This document shows, piece after piece, positions 44,215-51,925 of a stretch of DNA of 64,000 bases (its first letter is position 1; every line of letters starts with the position of its first letter). Location of the stretch: positions 62,001 to 126,000 of the forward strand of contig NZ_JAHBBK010000004.1 of NCBI RefSeq assembly GCF_018390515.1, given 5' to 3'. Made by a program: the position numbers and the translations under genes. Below the pieces are notes generated by a model that did no database searches, had not been told where the DNA came from, and worked only from the letters and a program-made list of their open reading frames with translations. Source of the stretch: Mucilaginibacter sp. Bleaf8 (GTDB lineage Bacteria > Bacteroidota > Bacteroidia > Sphingobacteriales > Sphingobacteriaceae).

Positions 44215-45039
44215 ATGGCAGTTAAAAGATTTAAACCGGTTACCCCGGGTACCCGCTTCAGAGTGGGCGCCGATTACTCTGATGTTACAACCAACGTTCC
44301 TGAAAAATCATTGGTAGTATCACACAAAAAATCAGGTGGTCGTAACAACACCGGTAAAATGACCATGCGTTACATCGGTGGGGGACATAAGAAATCATAC
44401 CGATTGATCGACTTTAAACGTGACAAGTTTGACATCCCCGCAACAGTTGCGACTATTGAGTACGATCCAAACCGTTCAGCGCGTATCGCCCTGTTACATT
44501 ATGCAGATGGCGAAAAGCGCTACATGATCGCTCCAGAAGGCTTGACCGTAGGTCAGGTAGTTCTTTCAGGCGCAGGTTCACCTCCTGAAGTAGGTAATAC
44601 CTTGCCTTTAAAGAACATTCCTTTAGGTTCTATCATTCATAACATTGAGTTAAATCCTGGCCAGGGTGGTACTATCGCCCGTTCAGCAGGTACTTACGCA
44701 CAGCTGTCAGCTCGTGATGGTAAATACGCCATCATCAAATTGCCTTCAGGTGAAACACGTATGATCTTGTCAACCTGTTTAGCTACTATCGGTACTGTAT
44801 CAAATGCTGAGAAAGCTAACGAAGTGTTGGGTAAAGCTGGTCGTAAACGTTGGATTGGCCGTCGTCCAAGAGTACGTGGTGTTGCTATGAACCCTGTCGA
44901 TCACCCAATGGGTGGTGGTGAAGGCCGTTCATCAGGTGGTCACCCACGTTCACGCAAAGGTTTATTAGCTAAAGGCTACAAAACCCGCGACAAGAAGAAA
45001 ACATCGGATCGTTACATCATTGAAAGAAGGAAGAAATAA
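44215..45039 (+). CDS. rplB: Ribosomal protein uL2
   Basis: The 274 residues contain HKKSGGRNNTGKMTMRY near the N-terminus and GVAMNPVDHPMGGGEGRSSGG, the catalytically important C-terminal loop with the conserved His. The end is Lys-rich. Its stop codon overlaps the rpsS start by one base. Confidence 0.97.
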   Translation: MAVKRFKPVTPGTRFRVGADYSDVTTNVPEKSLVVSHKKSGGRNNTGKMTMRYIGGGHKKSYRLIDFKRDKFDIPATVATIEYDPNRSARIALLHYADGEKRYMIAPEGLTVGQVVLSGAGSPPEVGNTLPLKNIPLGSIIHNIELNPGQGGTIARSAGTYAQLSARDGKYAIIKLPSGETRMILSTCLATIGTVSNAEKANEVLGKAGRKRWIGRRPRVRGVAMNPVDHPMGGGEGRSSGGHPRSRKGLLAKGYKTRDKKKTSDRYIIERRKK

Positions 45040-45305
45040 TGGCTCGTTCAATTAAAAAAGGACCTTATATTGATCATAACCTGGAGCGTAAAGTTCTGGT
45101 GTTAAATGAAACCAGTAAAAAGTCAGTTGTAAAGACATGGTCACGCCGTTCCATGATTTCTCCTGACTTCGTTGGTCATACATTCGCAGTACACAACGGT
45201 AACAAATTTATCCCTGTGTACGTAACAGAAAACATGGTTGGTCACAAGCTGGGAGAGTTTGCTCCAACCCGTACATTCCGTGGTCACGCAGAAAAGAAAA
45301 AATAA
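45039..45305 (+). CDS. rpsS: Ribosomal protein uS19
   Basis: The 88-residue protein has MARSIKKGPYID and the RRSMISPDFVGHTFAVHNG core, with the usual GEFAPTRTFRGH end. The start overlaps rplB (TAATG). Confidence 0.97.
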   Translation: MARSIKKGPYIDHNLERKVLVLNETSKKSVVKTWSRRSMISPDFVGHTFAVHNGNKFIPVYVTENMVGHKLGEFAPTRTFRGHAEKKK

Positions 45306-45311
45306 TAGGCA

Positions 45312-45740
45312 ATGGAAGCAACAACAAAAATTAAAAAGTCTGTTTTAATCAGACAACGCAAAGAGCAGGAGAAAGCTCAGCAAGGAGGAGCTTCTGTTGC
45401 CAAATTACAGAACTGTCCAACTTCGCCGCGTAAAATGCGCTTAGTGGTAGATCTGATTCGCGGTGAGCAGGTAGAAAAAGCACTGTATATCTTAAAATAT
45501 ACCAACAAAGAAGCGGCTATCCGTGTCGAAAAATTATTGCTGTCAGCTATCAAAAACTGGGAAGCAAAAAATGAAGGCAAACGCGTTGAAGATAGCGCTT
45601 TATATGTAAAAGAAGTTTCAGTTGGTGGTGGCCGTCAGTTAAAAAGACTGCGTCCGGCTCCTCAGGGCCGCGGATACCGTATCCGTAAACGCTCTAACCA
45701 CGTTACTTTAATTGTGGATAGTAAAACCGAAATCAACTAA
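45312..45740 (+). CDS. rplV: Ribosomal protein uL22 with N-terminal extension
   Basis: The 142 residues are about 30 longer than E. coli L22. The extra part is a basic N-terminal arm (MEATTKIKKSVLIRQRKEQE plus a Gln/Gly stretch). The core starts near NCPTSPRKMRLVVDLIRG, and the tunnel hairpin tip RPAPQGRGYRIRKR is intact. Confidence 0.96.
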   Translation: MEATTKIKKSVLIRQRKEQEKAQQGGASVAKLQNCPTSPRKMRLVVDLIRGEQVEKALYILKYTNKEAAIRVEKLLLSAIKNWEAKNEGKRVEDSALYVKEVSVGGGRQLKRLRPAPQGRGYRIRKRSNHVTLIVDSKTEIN

Positions 45741-45745
45741 TTAAA

Positions 45746-46633
45746 ATGGGACAGAAAGCACATCCAATAGGTAACCGTTTAGGAATCATCAGAGGTTGGG
45801 ATTCTAACTGGTTCGGTGGCAACAACTACTCCGATAAATTAGTTGAGGACGAAAAAATCCGCAAATATCTTTCAGTTCGTATCGCTAAAGGTGGCGTATC
45901 TAAAGTAGTTATTGAACGTACTTTAAAACGTATCACTGTTACTATCCACACCGCCCGCCCGGGTATCGTTATCGGTAAAGGTGGTCAGGAAGTTGACAAG
46001 ATTAAAGAAGAGTTAAAGAAACTAACTAAAAAAGATGTTCAAATCAACATCTTCGAGATCAAACGTCCAGAACTGGATGCTCAGTTAGTTGCCGAAGGTA
46101 TTGCAAAACAACTGGAAGCCCGTATCTCTTTCCGTCGTGCAATGAAAACTACTATTGCATCAACCATGAGAATGGGTGCTGAAGGTATCAAGGTAATGAC
46201 ATCTGGCCGTTTAGGCGGTGCTGAGATGGCACGTACCGAGCAATACAAAGAAGGTAGAATTCCACTGCACACACTGCGTGCTGACATCGATTACGCTTTA
46301 GCTGAAGCTTTAACCACTTATGGTAAAATCGGTGTAAAAGTTTGGATCTGTAAAGGTGAAGTTTACGGTAAACGTGATCTTTCTCCAAACATCGGTTCAA
46401 CCAGCAACCCAAGCGGTAGAGGCGGTCGTCCGGAAGGCGCTGCTGCATACGGCAACGAGCGTGGTGGTAATGACCGCAGAGGTGGTGATCGTCGTCAAGG
46501 CGGTGGTGACCGCAGAGGTGGTAACAACAACAACCAACGTGGTGGCCAAGGTGGTGGTAACCGTCCAGGTGGCCAAAACCGTCCAGGTGGTGGCAATCGC
46601 CCAGGTGGTAACCGTCCAGGCGGCAACAGATAA
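45746..46633 (+). CDS. rpsC: Ribosomal protein uS3 with RGG-like C-terminal tail
   Basis: The 295 residues comprise a normal S3 core (1-215) with the KH motif GIVIGKGG (73-80), followed by a tail of about 72 residues (224-295). The tail is made only of Gly, Arg, Asn, Asp, Gln, Pro and a few others, with repeated RRGG and NRPGG units. E. coli S3 has about 233 residues. S3 lies at the mRNA entry channel and contributes to helicase activity, so the disordered basic tail could touch mRNA or neighbouring ribosomes. This last point is inference. Confidence 0.96.
   Translation: MGQKAHPIGNRLGIIRGWDSNWFGGNNYSDKLVEDEKIRKYLSVRIAKGGVSKVVIERTLKRITVTIHTARPGIVIGKGGQEVDKIKEELKKLTKKDVQINIFEIKRPELDAQLVAEGIAKQLEARISFRRAMKTTIASTMRMGAEGIKVMTSGRLGGAEMARTEQYKEGRIPLHTLRADIDYALAEALTTYGKIGVKVWICKGEVYGKRDLSPNIGSTSNPSGRGGRPEGAAAYGNERGGNDRRGGDRRQGGGDRRGGNNNNQRGGQGGGNRPGGQNRPGGGNRPGGNRPGGNR
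46470..46632 (+). repeat. Low-complexity repeat encoding the S3 tail
   Basis: Units such as CGCAGAGGTGGT and AACCGTCCAGGTGG recur in phase with codons and encode RRGG and NRPGG. The near-identical DNA copies (for example around 46558, 46577, 46596 and 46611) suggest growth by replication slippage. Confidence 0.7.
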
Positions 46634-46681
46634 TTAATCAAAGTCGAGACAGACATCGTTTAGATATAAAAAGCTAATAAA

Positions 46682-47104
46682 ATGCTACAGCCAAAAAGAA
46701 CGAAGTTCAGAAAGATGCAAAAAGGCAGGATGAAAGGAGTAGCTTCTCGCGGAGCTGAGCTTTCATTCGGATCTTTCGGTATAAAATCACTCGAGCCGGC
46801 TTGGATCACCAGCCGTCAAATCGAGGCCGCCCGTATCGCTGTAACACGTTTCATGAAACGTGAAGGTCAGGTATGGATCAGAATTTTCCCTGACAAACCT
46901 GTAACCAAAAAGCCTGCAGAGGTACGTATGGGTAAAGGTAAAGGTGCTCCTGAATATTGGGTAGCCGTTGTGCGCCCCGGAAGGATTATCTTCGAAGCAG
47001 AAGGTGTGCCATTAGAAATTGCTAAAGAAGCACTTCGCCTGGCCGCTCAGAAACTGCCGGTACAAACCAAATTTGTTGTACGTAGAGATTACGTAGAAGC
47101 ATAA
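46682..47104 (+). CDS. rplP: Ribosomal protein uL16
   Basis: The 140 residues show MLQPKRTKFRKMQKGRMKG, ITSRQIEAARIAVTR and the GKGKGAPEYWVAVV segment near the A site. Gene start is 48 bp after rpsC. The stop is followed by a long inverted repeat instead of the usual immediate rpmC. Confidence 0.97.
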   Translation: MLQPKRTKFRKMQKGRMKGVASRGAELSFGSFGIKSLEPAWITSRQIEAARIAVTRFMKREGQVWIRIFPDKPVTKKPAEVRMGKGKGAPEYWVAVVRPGRIIFEAEGVPLEIAKEALRLAAQKLPVQTKFVVRRDYVEA

Positions 47105-47107
47105 AAA

Positions 47108-47157
47108 TTTTCAGGTTGCAGGTTCAGTGTAAGAGCTTGCAACCTGTAACCTGAAAA
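47108..47157. repeat. Inverted repeat between rplP and rpmC
   Basis: TTTTCAGGTTGCAGGTT (47108-47124) pairs with AACCTGTAACCTGAAAA (47141-47157) over 17 bp with one G-U pair in RNA. The loop is 16 bases. Its core GGTTGCAGGTT recurs at 49279-49289 in another gap of the same operon. It looks like a dispersed REP-type element, but it could be an mRNA stem. Confidence 0.65.
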
Positions 47158-47230
47158 CAAAGTTAAATAACAGAAAGAAGCGTGATGTAAGGCTCCAACT
47201 TACCTCTCACCATTCAAAATTGAAACAAAA

Positions 47231-47440
47231 ATGAAAAGCTCAGAAATATCAGCGCTGTCAACTGAAGAGTTGGTTGCAAGAATTAACGAGGAAAAAACCA
47301 ATCTTACTAAACTGAAATTTGCTCACGCGGTTTCAGCGATTGAGAACCCTATCCGTATTACAAATGTACGCAGGGAGGTTGCTCGCTTAAGTACTGAATT
47401 AACCAAGCGCAAAGCGGCGTCAGCTTCTGAACAGCAATAA
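47231..47440 (+). CDS. rpmC: Ribosomal protein uL29
   Basis: The 69-residue two-helix protein begins MKSSEISALSTEELVARINEE and has the IENPIRITNVRREVARLSTE second helix typical of L29. It stands 126 bp after rplP, an unusually wide gap for this operon. Confidence 0.95.
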   Translation: MKSSEISALSTEELVARINEEKTNLTKLKFAHAVSAIENPIRITNVRREVARLSTELTKRKAASASEQQ

Positions 47441-47456
47441 TTAAAGCGTCGAAACA

Positions 47457-47711
47457 ATGGAAAGAAATTTAAGAAAAACACGTACCGGTCTGGTAGTTAG
47501 CAATAAGATGGATAAATCTATTGTTGTTGCAGTAGAGCGGAAGGTGAAACACCCGATCTATGGTAAGTTCGTAAACAAAACTGCCAAGTTCATGGCTCAT
47601 GACGAGACTAACACATGTGGTATTGGTGATACCGTACTGATCATGGAAACTCGTCCGCTGAGTAAAAATAAAAATTGGAGATTAGTTCAAATTCTAGAGA
47701 GGGCTAAATAA
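47457..47711 (+). CDS. rpsQ: Ribosomal protein uS17
   Basis: The 84 residues contain RNLRKTRTGLVVSNKMDKS and the KHPIYGKFVNKTAKFMAHDE OB-fold strands, with the usual RPLSKNKNWRL end. Confidence 0.96.
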   Translation: MERNLRKTRTGLVVSNKMDKSIVVAVERKVKHPIYGKFVNKTAKFMAHDETNTCGIGDTVLIMETRPLSKNKNWRLVQILERAK

Positions 47712-47712
47712 G

Positions 47713-48081
47713 ATGGTACAACAGGAATCAAGATTGAATGTAGCTGATAACAGCGGCGCTAAAGAAGTGTTGGTTATCCGCGTTTTAGGCGGTACAGCTA
47801 AACGCTATGCCTCTGTTGGCGATAAGATTGTAGTTACTGTAAAAAGCGCTATCCCATCAGGTAACGTAAAAAAAGGTACTGTATCTAAAGCCGTAGTAGT
47901 AAGAACCAAAAAAGAGGTACGCCGCAAAGATGGTTCTTATATCCGTTTCGACGATAACGCAGCTGTTTTGTTAAATAACCAGGATGAGCCTCGTGGTACA
48001 CGTATCTTCGGTCCGGTAGCAAGAGAGTTACGCGAAAAACAATTCATGAAAATTGTATCATTAGCACCGGAGGTATTGTAA
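47713..48081 (+). CDS. rplN: Ribosomal protein uL14
   Basis: The 122-residue protein has MVQQESRLNVADNSGAKE, FDDNAAVLLN and GTRIFGPVARELR, all highly conserved. One base follows the rpsQ stop. Confidence 0.97.
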   Translation: MVQQESRLNVADNSGAKEVLVIRVLGGTAKRYASVGDKIVVTVKSAIPSGNVKKGTVSKAVVVRTKKEVRRKDGSYIRFDDNAAVLLNNQDEPRGTRIFGPVARELREKQFMKIVSLAPEVL

Positions 48082-48082
48082 C

Positions 48083-48415
48083 ATGGAAAACAAGAAATTT
48101 AAATTAAAGATCCGTAAAGGTGACCTGGTTAAAGTTATCGCCGGCGACTCTAAAGGTCAGCAAGGTAAAGTAACTGAAATTCTGGTTGAGAAAAACCGTG
48201 CGGTAGTTGAAGGTATCAACATGATATCTAAACACACTAAACCAAACGCAGCTAACCCTAACGGTGGTATTGTAAAAAAAGAAGCTCCTATTCATATTTC
48301 TAACCTGGCGTTGGTTGATCCTAAAACAGGTGCAGCTACCCGCGTTGGCCGTAAGAAAAATGATGCTGGTAAATTAGTTAGAGTTGCAAAAAAATCAGGG
48401 GAGGAAATTAAGTAA
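48083..48415 (+). CDS. rplX: Ribosomal protein uL24
   Basis: The 110 residues include the KOW motif (KGDLVKVIAGDSKGQQGKV) and the ISKHTKPNAANPNGGIV loop. The last base of the stop overlaps the rplE start. Confidence 0.96.
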   Translation: MENKKFKLKIRKGDLVKVIAGDSKGQQGKVTEILVEKNRAVVEGINMISKHTKPNAANPNGGIVKKEAPIHISNLALVDPKTGAATRVGRKKNDAGKLVRVAKKSGEEIK

Positions 48416-48981
48416 TGGCATACGTTCCAAGATTAAAATCTAAATACAAAGACGAGATCCGCACTGCACTGAAAGATAAGTTTCAGTACAAAAGCGTAAT
48501 GCAAGTTCCTAAGCTGGAAAAAATTGCTATCAACCAAGGTGTTGGCGCTGCCACTACCGATAAGAAGTTAATCGATACTACTATTTCTGAATTAACTACT
48601 ATCACTGGTCAAAAAGCAGTTTCTTCAAAATCTAAAAAGGATATCTCTAACTTCAAATTGCGTAAAGGTATGCCGGTAGGTGTACGTGTAACTTTACGTG
48701 ATAACAATATGTACGAGTTCTTAGATCGTTTGATCGCTGTTGCCCTGCCACGTATCCGTGACTTCAAAGGTATCAACGACAAAGGTTTTGACGGTAAAGG
48801 CAACTATACCTTAGGTATCACCGAGCAAATCATTTTCCCGGAGATTAATATTGACAAAATCAATAAAATCCAAGGTATGGATATTACCTTTGTAACTTCG
48901 GCAACCAATGACGTTGAAGCTCTGGAATTGCTGAAACAATTCGGTTTACCATTTAAGAATCAAAATCAAAATAATCAATAA
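48415..48981 (+). CDS. rplE: Ribosomal protein uL5
   Basis: The 188-residue protein shows VMQVPKLEKIAINQGVG, RKGMPVGVRVTLR and TLGITEQIIFPEINID. L5 binds 5S rRNA with L18. The C-terminus ends in an Asn/Gln tract. It overlaps rplX and rpsN by one base each. Confidence 0.97.
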   Translation: MAYVPRLKSKYKDEIRTALKDKFQYKSVMQVPKLEKIAINQGVGAATTDKKLIDTTISELTTITGQKAVSSKSKKDISNFKLRKGMPVGVRVTLRDNNMYEFLDRLIAVALPRIRDFKGINDKGFDGKGNYTLGITEQIIFPEINIDKINKIQGMDITFVTSATNDVEALELLKQFGLPFKNQNQNNQ

Positions 48982-49250
48982 TGGCTAAAGAAGGTGTAAA
49001 AGCACGTGAACGTAAACGTGCTCAGTTAGTAGCTAGATATGCTGAAAAAAGAGCAGCCCTTAAAGCCGCTGGTGATTGGGTAGCTTTAGATCAATTACCT
49101 AAAGCATCATCACCTGTTAAATTGCACAATCGTTGCAAGCTTACTGGCCGCCCACGCGGATATATGCGTCAGTTCGGTATTTCACGTGTTACATTCCGTG
49201 AAATGGCACTGGCCGGTAAAATCCCTGGAGTAAAAAAAGCAAGCTGGTAA
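48981..49250 (+). CDS. rpsN: Ribosomal protein uS14, zinc-free form
   Basis: The 89 residues are of the longer C-minus type. The C-terminal region LHNRCKLTGRPRGYMRQFG keeps one Cys but lacks the CxxC pairs of the zinc form. The protein sits in the 30S head near S3 and S10. A 168-bp gap with a promoter and an inverted repeat follows. Confidence 0.96.
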   Translation: MAKEGVKARERKRAQLVARYAEKRAALKAAGDWVALDQLPKASSPVKLHNRCKLTGRPRGYMRQFGISRVTFREMALAGKIPGVKKASW

Positions 49251-49262
49251 TATTCAGCATTA

Positions 49263-49338
49263 CAGGTATATAATTGCCGGTTGCAGGTTGAGAATTAATT
49301 TCTTACCTTTGCGGCCGGCAATTTGCAAATTATACCTG
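49263..49338. repeat. Inverted repeat enclosing a promoter between rpsN and rpsH
   Basis: CAGGTATATAATTGCCGG (49263-49280) faces CCGGCAAT...TATACCTG (49315-49338). The outer 8 bp and inner 8 bp pair perfectly, with an unequal internal bulge (2 against 8 bases). The 34-base loop contains GGTTGCAGGTT and the -7 box of a promoter. Confidence 0.65.
49281..49311 (+). promoter_or_regulatory. Internal promoter upstream of rpsH
   Basis: TTG (49281-49283), 20 bases and TACCTTTG (49304-49311), followed by CGGCCGG, fit the promoter pattern. It would give rpsH and the downstream spc and alpha genes their own transcript, with a leader of about 100 bases. Confidence 0.65.
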
Positions 49339-49418
49339 CAATAGCCCAAACAGAATTTTTAACCGATGGAAGGTCGTCGCTGTGAAGTGAAGGAAACCAC
49401 CATCACATTTTAACAATA

Positions 49419-49817
49419 ATGAATACAGATCCAATCGCAGATTATCTTACCAGAGTAAGGAATGCTATTAAAGCCAACCATAGGGTTGTTGAAATTCCTG
49501 CATCAAATCTGAAAAAGGAAATCACTAAAGTGCTTTTCGACAAAGGTTACATCGCTAACTTCAAATTTGAAGACAATGGTCCTCAAGGAACTATCAAAGT
49601 TGCTTTGAAATACCATCCAGTAACCAAAATTCCTGCAATCCGCACGTTAACCCGTGTTAGCAAACCAGGTTTGAGAAAATATGCAGGCATGGACACTATG
49701 CCAAGAGTATTAAATGGTTTGGGTATCGCTATCCTGTCAACTTCAAAAGGAGTAATGACTGATAAAGAGGCCCGTCAGCAAAACATCGGTGGCGAGGTAT
49801 TATGCTTCGTTTATTAA
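49419..49817 (+). CDS. rpsH: Ribosomal protein uS8
   Basis: The 132-residue protein begins MNTDPIADYLTRVRNAIKANH and contains RVLNGLGIAILSTSKGVMTDKEAR, the conserved rRNA-binding C-terminal half. In E. coli S8 represses the spc operon. Here the gene stands first after an internal promoter and a leader of about 100 bases. Confidence 0.97.
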   Translation: MNTDPIADYLTRVRNAIKANHRVVEIPASNLKKEITKVLFDKGYIANFKFEDNGPQGTIKVALKYHPVTKIPAIRTLTRVSKPGLRKYAGMDTMPRVLNGLGIAILSTSKGVMTDKEARQQNIGGEVLCFVY

Positions 49818-49837
49818 TTGCAAGTAGAAATTAGAAA

Positions 49838-50395
49838 ATGTCAAGAGTAGGAAAAGCCCCAATTACTATCCCTGCAGGTGTTACCGTTACTGTATCTGAC
49901 AGCAACGTTGTAACTGTAAAAGGCCCAAAAGGCGAACTGCAACAGGCGATAGACAGTGATATCACTGTATCTCAAGAAGATGGCGTGTTAACTGTAACCC
50001 GTCCAACTGATCAAAAACGTCACAAAGCATTACATGGTTTGTATCGTGCGCTTATCAACAACATGGTTACTGGTGTTACAGCTGGTTACAAAATGGAACA
50101 AGAGTTGGTAGGTGTAGGTTACCGTGCAACCAACACTGGTAATACTTTAGACTTAGTGCTGGGTTATTCTCACCACTACGTATTTGAGTTACCAAAAGAA
50201 ATTAAAGTATCCACTACTGCTGAGAAAGGTAAAAACCCAACTATCATCCTGGAGTCTATCGACAAACAGCTGATCGGTCAGGTTGCCGCTAAAATCCGCT
50301 CACTGCGTGCTCCAGAGCCATACAAAGGTAAAGGTATCAAGTTTGTTGGCGAAGTATTAAGAAGAAAAGCAGGTAAATCAGCATCTAAAAAATAA
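49838..50395 (+). CDS. rplF: Ribosomal protein uL6
   Basis: The 185 residues show MSRVGKAPITIPAGV, LYRALINNMVTGVTAGY and the C-terminal RAPEPYKGKGIKFVGE with the Tyr-Lys-Gly-Lys-Gly motif. Confidence 0.97.
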   Translation: MSRVGKAPITIPAGVTVTVSDSNVVTVKGPKGELQQAIDSDITVSQEDGVLTVTRPTDQKRHKALHGLYRALINNMVTGVTAGYKMEQELVGVGYRATNTGNTLDLVLGYSHHYVFELPKEIKVSTTAEKGKNPTIILESIDKQLIGQVAAKIRSLRAPEPYKGKGIKFVGEVLRRKAGKSASKK

Positions 50396-50400
50396 TCGTC

Positions 50401-50751
50401 ATGGCAGGTAAATTTTCAAGAAGAGACAGAATTAAAAAAGGAATTAGAAAACGTCTTTCAGGTTCTGCAGAACGTCCGCGCTTGTCAGTGTACAGAAGCA
50501 ACAAAGGCATCTATGCACAGATTATTGACGATGTTGCTGGCAAAACTATCGTATCAGCATCATCTTTATCTAAAGATTTCAGTGCTGAAGGTACTAAAGG
50601 TGAGCAATCAGTAGCAGTAGGTAAACTTATCGCTGAGAAAGCGAAAGCAGCTGGTATCGAGCAAGTAGTGTTTGATAGAAACGGATACTTATATCATGGC
50701 CGTGTTAAACAACTGGCTGAAGGTGCACGTGAAGGTGGTTTAAACTTTTAA
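50401..50751 (+). CDS. rplR: Ribosomal protein uL18
   Basis: The 116-residue protein has a basic N-terminus (RRDRIKKGIRKRLSGSAERPRLSVYRSN) and FDRNGYLYHGRVKQLAEGAREGGL. It binds 5S rRNA together with L5. Confidence 0.96.
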   Translation: MAGKFSRRDRIKKGIRKRLSGSAERPRLSVYRSNKGIYAQIIDDVAGKTIVSASSLSKDFSAEGTKGEQSVAVGKLIAEKAKAAGIEQVVFDRNGYLYHGRVKQLAEGAREGGLNF

Positions 50752-50763
50752 CCGTAAGAAGTA

Positions 50764-51282
50764 ATGTCAACTATAAATATTAAGAGAGTAAAAACAAGCG
50801 AAATTGAATTAAAAGATCGCTTGGTAAGCATACAACGTGTTGCCAAAGTAACCAAAGGTGGCCGTACTTTCAGCTTCTCTGCCATTGTGGTAGTAGGTGA
50901 TGAAAACGGTGTTGTCGGTTACGGTTTAGGTAAAGCAAAAGAGGTTACTGAGGCTATTGCCAAAGGTATTGATGATGCTAAAAAGAACCTGGTAAAAGTT
51001 CCAATTATCAATGGTACTGTTCCTCATGAGCAAACTGGTAAATTTTCAGGTGGTTTTGTGTTCATCAAGCCAGCTGCTAACGGTACCGGTGTAATTGCAG
51101 GTGGTGCGATGCGTGCCGTTTTGGAAAGTGCTGGAGTACACAACGTATTGGCAAAATCAAAAGGTTCATCAAACCCGCACAACGTGGTTAAAGCAACTGT
51201 ATCAGCGTTAGCGCAACTGCGTGATGCTTATACTGTAGCTCAGCACCGTGGCGTTAATTTAGGTAAAGTATTTAACGGATAA
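50764..51282 (+). CDS. rpsE: Ribosomal protein uS5
   Basis: The 172 residues contain RVAKVTKGGRTFSFSAIVVVGD (dsRBD-like fold), GLGKAKEVTEAI and AGGAMRAVLESAGV. S5 takes part in decoding fidelity and lines the mRNA entry with S3 and S4. Confidence 0.97.
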   Translation: MSTINIKRVKTSEIELKDRLVSIQRVAKVTKGGRTFSFSAIVVVGDENGVVGYGLGKAKEVTEAIAKGIDDAKKNLVKVPIINGTVPHEQTGKFSGGFVFIKPAANGTGVIAGGAMRAVLESAGVHNVLAKSKGSSNPHNVVKATVSALAQLRDAYTVAQHRGVNLGKVFNG

Positions 51283-51288
51283 TCAGTC

Positions 51289-51468
51289 ATGGCGAAAATC
51301 AAAATAACTCAGATTAAAAGCGTGATCGATAGAAGCGAGCGCCAGAAAAAGACCATCGAAGCTTTAGGTTTAAAGAAAATTAACCATAGCGTTGAAGTTG
51401 AAGCTAATCCTGCAATCATTGGCATGATTAGAAAAGTTAATCATTTGGTAGCAGTAGAAAACATTTAA
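51289..51468 (+). CDS. rpmD: Ribosomal protein uL30
   Basis: This short gene encodes 59 residues: MAKIKITQIKSVIDRSERQK, then TIEALGLKKINHSVEVE and NPAIIGMIRKVNHLV, the full L30 fold. It sits between rpsE and rplO, as in other bacteria, with 6 bp and 4 bp gaps. Confidence 0.95.
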   Translation: MAKIKITQIKSVIDRSERQKKTIEALGLKKINHSVEVEANPAIIGMIRKVNHLVAVENI

Positions 51469-51472
51469 TGTT

Positions 51473-51919
51473 ATGAATTTAAGTAATCTTAAACCTGCAG
51501 AAGGTTCTACTAAAAATAGAAAAAGAATTGGCCGTGGTACTGGTTCAGGCCGTGGCGGAACATCAACCCGTGGTCACAAAGGTGCGGGTTCACGTTCAGG
51601 TACCAGCACTAAAGTAGGTTTTGAAGGTGGTCAAATGCCTTTACAACGTCGCTTACCTAAAGTAGGCTTCAAAAACCCTAACCGTGTTGAGTATAACGGT
51701 ATCAATTTAGATACATTACAACAATTAGCTGATACTTATTCAGTATCTTCTATTAACTTTGATACATTGAAAGAACACGGTTTAGTGTCTAAAAACGACG
51801 TAGTGAAAATACTGGGTCGTGGTACACTGACTGCTAAAATCGATGTTCAGGCTCATGCGTTTTCTGCTACGGCCCAAAAAGCTATTGAAGCAGCAGGCGG
51901 TTCAATCGTTAAGTTGTAA
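51473..51919 (+). CDS. rplO: Ribosomal protein uL15
   Basis: The 148 residues begin MNLSNLKPAEGSTKNRKRIG. They have the Gly/Arg-rich stretch GRGTGSGRGGTSTRGHKG and GFEGGQMPLQRRLPKVGF, all typical for L15. Confidence 0.97.
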   Translation: MNLSNLKPAEGSTKNRKRIGRGTGSGRGGTSTRGHKGAGSRSGTSTKVGFEGGQMPLQRRLPKVGFKNPNRVEYNGINLDTLQQLADTYSVSSINFDTLKEHGLVSKNDVVKILGRGTLTAKIDVQAHAFSATAQKAIEAAGGSIVKL

Positions 51920-51925
51920 TTTTCA

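Noticed and set aside
46470..46632. CRISPR-like array
   Set aside because: The repeats are short, contiguous and in the reading frame of rpsC, with no spacers and no cas genes.
46356..46637. A Val/Thr-rich open frame in +1 relative to the rpsC tail
   Set aside because: It is the repetitive tail DNA read in another frame and has no start context or homology.
49263..49338. An invertible (phase-variable) promoter between rpsN and rpsH
   Set aside because: The arms are only two 8-bp blocks with an unequal bulge, no recombinase gene is near, and switching off essential ribosomal genes is implausible.
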